A program made the position numbers and the translations under genes. From Orbilia blumenaviensis (lineage: Eukaryota > Ascomycota > Orbiliomycetes > Orbiliales > Orbiliaceae), in NCBI GenBank assembly GCA_036872755.1, contig JAVHNS010000008.1, positions 496,001 through 560,000 on the forward strand: a stretch of 64,000 nt of DNA, in the 5' to 3' direction. Of the stretch, positions 58,215-64,000 are shown piece by piece (positions within the stretch are counted from its first letter, which is position 1; each line of letters opens with the position of its first letter). The notes beneath the pieces were generated by a model. It did not search any database. It had not been told where the DNA came from and saw nothing but the letters and a program-made list of their open reading frames with translations.

Positions 58215-60442
58215 GGTGGTATGAATATCCTGCTTTTTGACAGCTGTAGATGATTGTACAATGTAATTATCATGATCTCGATGGTTGGTGCATGGTGGTT
58301 GGTAGCAGAAGTCGTTCGTAGGCCCTGGCTTTGGATCAAATTTCGAGCTAAAGGGGAGCTCATAATGCAACACCAACGCAAGACATCCTAAGGTAATGGG
58401 CCAGGCTGAGACCTTGTGTGCGTCTGGGTTGGCGAGACCAGGTCACACAAAGGATGGATCCTATGTAGTGACTGATCCGAACTCGACAGCCAATGTAAGT
58501 AAGCCACGATTTCCAGTACCGTCAGTTAAAACATTAATTCTCACAAGCCTTCCGCGTCGACTCGTAAATATGCAGCAGACCACTATTCACGTAAGTATAA
58601 GTACTGTCACAAATTATAGAACTGTGTAGTTACTGTTTGGTCAAATTATGTAGTGCTATAGCACTCTTAAGTTGTTAGGATATTAATCCAAGTTTGTAGA
58701 AGGTATACGAAAAGGCGACTACGTAGCGTGCTTCCAGATGAATTTAGTCTATATACATTTCTTCCTCTCGATATTAACCTTAGTTCTTCCGCTGGCCCAA
58801 ACGCGCCCTACAAGATTGAAATAAATTCGCGGGTTCAATAAAGGTACCTAAATCTATTAAAGATTGACTTGATACCCGGCGTCTCGTTGTTCAACCGGTT
58901 GAAGCTCCGAGTCGATATATACACCTCAATACCCTACCTATAGGTCTATGGTAATATTTATCGTCAAGCTAGATCCCTGTAGTTTTGTTTGCTAGAGAAG
59001 GACCCGACGTACATTTAAGGTTAAACAACTAGCAGAGCCGATCTAACGTTCTATGCATGCAGCCCATATATTTGGCGCACATTGTGACGTATGCACCTAT
59101 ATATACACTTTTTATATATCAACCGCAAATAATTTATTACGAATATTACTATATGGTGTACAGTATACGATTTCCAGGTCACGGATAGAAGCCGAAGGAT
59201 GGTCGAATTCGAAGGTATATCAAGGTATCGGGGTTTAGAAAATGTAACATGAAAACATGGGACCTTGTGCGTCGTAAGGTGAAACCTACGTACGCAAGTC
59301 CAAAGCTGTCTTGTGACAAAATTCAAAGTCTATGGTCTTCTGACTACTTTCGTCTAGATACCCCTAAATTCTAAATGCTTCGGAGCTAAGAGATTCTATA
59401 ATCGATGAGAAGAGTGAAATTCACATTCCTCGCACTATCAAATAGGAATCGAGTCTTTCAAAAAAAAAAATAAGATTTGAAAAGAAAATAAAAATGTAAA
59501 AAGATAAACCACAAGCTTTTTAGATATTTTTTTGCTACCAGCAAATAAAAATCAAAAATCAAAACTTTCCCCCGCGAAAAAATAATTTCCGATCCAGAAA
59601 ATGCAAGTAGTAAAACATTTTTTGTAAAACCACAATCTCGGAAGGAACAAATGAAAGAGTAGGAAAAGGGCCATGCCAGAAGGAATGAAGAGTGGCAAGA
59701 CTGTCTCTCATCGGGAATAAGTCTTGTCGGAGTTAGCTATTTGGACATGAATCCCAAAAGCAAATGATGGTAGAAGAAAACAAGGAGAAGAAATGATATT
59801 CCTGCGAGCTCAAACAAAATGATAGATCAAACTGCGACTCCGATATCTTTCTATAGTAAAAATAAAAATAAAAAAAAACTTGTAAAGTATCAACCAAAAA
59901 AGAATTTTGAGGACCTGCCACATTTGTATGCCCCGAAAAATCTCCAAGAGTATCGAATGAAAAGGAATCCGTCCCAAAAGAATCCGGCCACCAAGAAAAA
60001 CTCCAAAAACCGTAAATAATATAAAATCCAGGTCGTAAGAAAAAGAGGTCCTGAAGAGGAGCCGTTGCCTTACAGCCCAGGGCTGTAAAACAGAGAAAAA
60101 GTGTTCGAAAAAAGTATAAAAAATGGGCGGCTCAAGTGAGCCGTGTAGAAACAAAGGAGAATATTGCCGTCAAAAGGCGCTCTCGAAGAGGTGAGATTGA
60201 AGGGTTAGTTATAAACATCGGGCATCAGAATGTGGCTGTCGGGAGAAAGTTAGACATCTCAAGTTAGAAGTTAAAAATTACAAAGTTGAAGAGAAAAGAA
60301 AAGCACAAATTCCCAGGGTTGGGCATCATTACAATCGAAGAAGAAAGGGAAAAAAGGATAAATGGTCATGAAATAAACGTGGAGTCATAAAGGGTATAGA
60401 AAGGATATCAAAAATAAATGGGGTTGTAAATGGTTTAGTTCT
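58215..60442. other. 2.2 kb stretch without genes
   Basis: The first part is the elp4 promoter side. From about 59460 it becomes very A-rich and purine-rich on the plus strand (T-rich on the minus strand), up to the stop codon of the next minus-strand gene, which suggests a long 3' UTR. The ORFs here are low-complexity (Lys- or Phe-rich) and not supported. Confidence 0.55.
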
Positions 60443-63082
60443 TTATGAACTAAGGAAGGGTGATGCGCCATTGGTAGCCTGGAGCCTGCTTCGATGATGC
60501 TTCCCTAAAGTAGGACTTGGGCTATTTCGTCGGCGATCGGGGACAATCATATTGCCGTCATTGTCCTCAATTATCAACTCGGCAGCCATCGGGACGTGAG
60601 AAAAACTATCCTCGTCCATAGAGCTAGCGTCGTCGAGGCTTCCAATTTCCTCGTGCTTTCGTACAAAGCTACTGTCAACGCGAGTGACAACGGGCTGGCG
60701 TCCAAGCCCATCTCGCCAGAGGTATTGGTCAACCGAAGGGTCTGTGTCGCTCTCATCGGCGTGGTCTGAAATTGGGCTATGGGGTGGAGAAGTATAATGT
60801 AGGACGCCAGCTGGCCCACCTCTAATGGAGACATCATCGTCGAGGTAGCTGTTAAGGATATCTCTCTCATCCTCATCAGATGATTCTGCATCTTGAACTC
60901 CAGAAAAGAATTGATCGTCTGCAGTAGAGGCCCTCTTGTCCTCATGACCCTTCATATCATGGTACTGGTGCTTCAGGGATGCTGCACTATCCCTCAAAGA
61001 AGGAATCCGGCGGGCTGATGCGCGAGAGCTTGTGAGCCTACCCGATAACCAAGAGCCTTCGGAGTCTATGGATGCCATGGACCGGATCCGCTCGTGGCCG
61101 AAAGATTGCCTACTGGATGTTTCCGAGAAATGACTTGATGCATATCGGTCGACTATATCGCCCTGGCTCGACCATGGAGCTTTCCCATTTGCCTTTTTGC
61201 TTGGCCGCCTAGCCTCGGAAAGATTCCGACTAAGTGAGCTCGAATGTCCTAGCCGAGCTGGGCTCAGCGGAACCATCTTGACTTCGCTTTGCATGTCCTC
61301 TTGCTTATAGTCATGGGGCACCGGGATTGCAATTTGGGAGTGTCGTGGTAGAGGGAGGTCGGGCAAGTATTGATCGCTTGGCACTCGAGATCCTGCAGAT
61401 TTTGGTGTAGGAGACTGCAAGAAAGTCCGGGGCATGCTTGAGGAACCAGTTGGTACCGTGCTTCCTCCATTTGTAAGAGATCCTTCATCATGAACACCAT
61501 TCTCAGCCAGCTCGGCTTGTTCTTGTAGTGCTTGTTGCTGCGCCTCATGCTCTTTCTGCACCCGTGCCGCGGTAGCCCTTCTAAAGAATGACATCCACGC
61601 GTTCTCAGAGGATGGTAAATCGGGTTTGTCTTCTGAATCTGGAATATTATCAAGAATGGTTTGGTCCCGAGACATTTTCCTTGAATGGGTTGGGGAATGA
61701 TCCACGAGGTGGCCGCGGAGTATAGTAGGCGACGGTGGAGGGGATACCGTGCTGTAGCCTGAAAGTCTAACAGCGGTTGCCGTCTCGACAACGGGCGTGT
61801 CGTTTTCGGACTTGTAGGAAACATTACTGCTGTAAGGCGGTTGGATTGGCAACGACAATTGGAGGTTTTCTTGAGAGGGGCCGTGGAGCCATGACATCGG
61901 AGTGTGGGTTCCAGAATTCGGAGAGCGAGGGCTCGGTTCTTCATGAGGGACAGGTACGGTCGGTATTGTGATTTTTTCCGCACCAGCAAGCCGTGATGGA
62001 CCGGCCTGACCGTTCTCGATTTCGATAGACTGGCCCTGGGATCTCCTAAATGCATTGACCGTGTTTTTCTGTTCCTCTTCCGCCCGTTGTCTCGCCGCCC
62101 TTCGTTCGAGTTTCGCTTGCGCCTTAGCCTCATCTTCCTTCTGCTTCCGTTCCCGTCTCCGAGTGTCCCTTTCCAAAGCCTCGCGAATGCCACGCGAGTC
62201 TAGTTCATCAGCCAGACCATATACTAGATTTCGCTTAACTGCCTGCGATTCTTCCACGATCGGCGACTGGCGATCCTTTCTCCAACCGAACTTGGACGAC
62301 TTCCTCTCATGATTCCACGGGGAGTCGGGCATCTTCTCGCCAGAATATGGGTTCGACGCAAGACGAAGCGTCGGCCTCGGTGAGAGGACATCGAGACTTC
62401 GGACCTTGAAGGCCCGGAACGGGGAACTATGCGACTGTGATGTCATGATAGAATGCAAGGATTCTTGGGTCCGCATTGAAAGCTCCGACAACGGTCGGTC
62501 AATTTGATCCTTGCGCGAAAATGGGCGGAATTTGCTATCTGGTCCCCTCTGTGATCGTTTAGAAAATGAACGGAATAACCTAGGGTGTTCCTTATCAGGT
62601 GGTGGTGAGGGATAGTCAGCAGGAAAGGTTGGTGCTTTCTTCAAAAGATTGCGCTTCCTGGGACGATGAGATGACGCTGACGAATTCGAGCGACGATTCA
62701 AGTTCTCAGGGGTCGCAGGAGTAAATACCCTCTGTGACGGCGGGGGGGTTTGGACCGGAGTTTGTAATTGTGCGACTGGACTTTGCGTTGGTTCAGAGGG
62801 AGGAGGAGGCGACGACATTTGCACCTCGCGAAGGTTGGAGACAGGTGTCGATGGGCCCGCTTGGGTGGGTTTGAACATCTTATTTTTCCTTTGTGAGGCA
62901 GCCCTTCTAATCGACTTGAGAGTTTCATTTCGCCGCTTTGATTTAGAAACGCTGTGAATGGATGGGGATCGAGGCCGTGCAGAGATATCAAACCTGGTGT
63001 GAGGTTCGTCATTTATACCGTTCGTAGGTCGCTTGTCACCGGAGTTGGTCTTCGACCGCTTTTTCCATGGCCATATCGCCAT
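60443..63082 (-). CDS. large, mostly disordered Ser/Pro/Arg-rich protein with a coiled coil, function unknown
   Basis: A single exon of 879 aa, starting MAIWPWKKRSKTNSGDK. Long Ser/Pro/Arg-rich stretches with many potential phosphorylation sites (SPPPPSEPTQSP, FPADYPSPPPDKEHPRLFRS) surround a conserved-looking helical coiled coil near residues 285-345 with ELDSRGIREALERDTRRRER and a K/E/A-rich continuation. Further motifs include WMSFFRRATAARVQKEHEAQ, a Glu/Ala-rich run, and an acidic segment SSDEDERDILNSYLDDD. A YLWRDGLGRQPVVTRV-like segment lies near the end. I do not recognise a named family. The intact long frame in a dense gene region makes it real. A long A/T-rich 3' flank follows. Confidence 0.8.
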   Translation of the reverse strand: MAIWPWKKRSKTNSGDKRPTNGINDEPHTRFDISARPRSPSIHSVSKSKRRNETLKSIRRAASQRKNKMFKPTQAGPSTPVSNLREVQMSSPPPPSEPTQSPVAQLQTPVQTPPPSQRVFTPATPENLNRRSNSSASSHRPRKRNLLKKAPTFPADYPSPPPDKEHPRLFRSFSKRSQRGPDSKFRPFSRKDQIDRPLSELSMRTQESLHSIMTSQSHSSPFRAFKVRSLDVLSPRPTLRLASNPYSGEKMPDSPWNHERKSSKFGWRKDRQSPIVEESQAVKRNLVYGLADELDSRGIREALERDTRRRERKQKEDEAKAQAKLERRAARQRAEEEQKNTVNAFRRSQGQSIEIENGQAGPSRLAGAEKITIPTVPVPHEEPSPRSPNSGTHTPMSWLHGPSQENLQLSLPIQPPYSSNVSYKSENDTPVVETATAVRLSGYSTVSPPPSPTILRGHLVDHSPTHSRKMSRDQTILDNIPDSEDKPDLPSSENAWMSFFRRATAARVQKEHEAQQQALQEQAELAENGVHDEGSLTNGGSTVPTGSSSMPRTFLQSPTPKSAGSRVPSDQYLPDLPLPRHSQIAIPVPHDYKQEDMQSEVKMVPLSPARLGHSSSLSRNLSEARRPSKKANGKAPWSSQGDIVDRYASSHFSETSSRQSFGHERIRSMASIDSEGSWLSGRLTSSRASARRIPSLRDSAASLKHQYHDMKGHEDKRASTADDQFFSGVQDAESSDEDERDILNSYLDDDVSIRGGPAGVLHYTSPPHSPISDHADESDTDPSVDQYLWRDGLGRQPVVTRVDSSFVRKHEEIGSLDDASSMDEDSFSHVPMAAELIIEDNDGNMIVPDRRRNSPSPTLGKHHRSRLQATNGASPFLSS

Positions 63083-64000
63083 TGCGGCGCCGCTTTGTTG
63101 ATCCTCTACGCAGAGGGGCCGAGATGCTGCGTCGAGAAGTGGGCGAGGATGGTGACCTAATATCTGACGGTTACAAATTCAGGGTTCTGATTTTTTTAAT
63201 TAAATTTGCTAGGAAGTGTGTATTCCAGGGTATAGTGTGTGTGCTATTTCAAGGGGCGTATCGAGTCGCAAACATAGATCCTGCTGGGGTTGTCTAAGAA
63301 TGCGTATTGTAGATGTGGTCAAAGGGAATAATGTTCTCTGTGAAAGCATTTATTCAAAAGACTGCTTTCTTCAGTTACGTCAGGTGTTCTTTTTTTTTTT
63401 TTTTTCCAAGACGAAGTTGTCGATATCAAAGGAACGTCCGAACCCGATATGGCGTGAAGAGGGTCGGCTGTCGTACTAGCATATCCTGCCTGCTTTTAAA
63501 AGAAACGCTCCCGGGGCTGCTGCGATAAGTTAGCACGGCCCGTTTTATCCAATTTCGCCTTTTAAATTGCGCCGTGAGAAAGCCTCTGAGTTTTTAAAAT
63601 CAGCACATGTGAGAAATGCTTTTGAAAAGAAACGCTTAGGAAGAGATTTACCAATTTTAAAGTTCTGCACGGGAAAGAAGGAATGCTCAAAGAACGAATG
63701 TCGGGAGGACAGCACAGAAAGGAAAGAAAAACGAGGAGGACGGCCAGGGGTGAAGAATTCGAGGACCCGGTGCTATATTTATCGGGGTGGCAACAGGCAC
63801 ACAGAACAGAACAGAACAGAACGGTCCCGACATTCCCACTCGTAACAGAGCACACGCAAACCCACACACCCACCTTTAGTCGAGCCGATGTAATGTCAAG
63901 TAAGGTGTGGTCCCTTAGTCCGGTGGGCCAGAGCAGGGTGTGGGAACGTTACCAAGTGGCTGCAGCTGGGAAGCCAGGAGAAAAGGGAAACAGTGGGGAA
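63083..64000. other. upstream flank of the disordered-protein gene
   Basis: Promoter side of the minus-strand gene. A 16-T run (63390-63405) and an ACAGA repeat (63801-63820) lie here. The ORF at 63562-63873 on the minus strand is low-complexity and not supported. Confidence 0.5.
63801..63820. repeat. ACAGA microsatellite
   Basis: Four tandem copies of ACAGA. Confidence 0.8.

Noticed and set aside
63562..63873. 103-codon minus-strand ORF rich in C, V and S
   Set aside because: Low-complexity sequence in a promoter region that contains microsatellites.
1..64000. LTR elements, DNA transposons, CRISPR arrays and rRNA genes
   Set aside because: No terminal repeats, transposase or reverse-transcriptase motifs, spacer arrays or rRNA-like sequence could be seen.

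Overview
The window is nuclear DNA of a filamentous ascomycete (Pezizomycotina). The coding regions are split by short introns, mostly 45-140 bp, with GTAAGT/GTATGT-type donors, CTAAC/CTGAT-like branch sites and TAG/CAG acceptors. The conserved genes are fungal versions of eukaryotic housekeeping genes: BUB3, TOM20, a fused gephyrin-type CnxE, RPB8, a UCS myosin chaperone, DBR1, PPG1, EXO84 and ELP4. Leotiomycetes is my best guess at class level, from general resemblance only. There is no operon structure, CRISPR array, rRNA or convincing tRNA. All gene models were spliced by eye; every multi-exon model given coordinates below closes in frame.

Layout. From 1 to about 23 kb the window is gene-poor and AT-rich, with long empty stretches. 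Here fungal-specific accessory genes surround two housekeeping genes (bub3, tom20). They are: a nucleoside-phosphorylase-like domain fused to an unknown C-terminal domain (3036-4904); a membrane-anchored S/T-rich protein (10263-11421); an aspartic-protease-like domain with altered catalytic motifs fused to a polytopic membrane domain (12235-15415); a 10-cysteine small secreted protein (17526-17872); and a DUF2235 lipase-like/GTPase fusion spread over ten exons (19222-22777). From 23 to 41.5 kb lies a dense housekeeping block: cnxE, Nudix, rpb8, a small conserved protein, she4/unc-45-like, dbr1, two uncharacterised genes and ppg1. From 41.5 to 51 kb it is sparse again, with weak ORFs, a disordered protein, a putative small secreted protein whose signal peptide is coded by an 18-T tract, and a broken PAQR (haemolysin III-like) gene. 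From 51.5 to 64 kb it is dense once more: exo84, two membrane proteins, elp4 and a large disordered protein.

How the genes fit together. The housekeeping genes do not form one pathway: they cover the spindle checkpoint, mitochondrial import, Moco synthesis, transcription, myosin folding, intron turnover, a PP2A-like phosphatase, exocytosis and tRNA wobble modification. Divergent pairs (cnxE/Nudix, she4/dbr1) share promoter regions. The accessory genes in the first 23 kb are the most unusual part. The phosphorylase-like fusion and the lipase-like/GTPase fusion resemble pieces of fungal NLR-like or self/non-self repertoires, and the protease/membrane fusion appears to have lost its catalytic motifs while remaining an intact reading frame.
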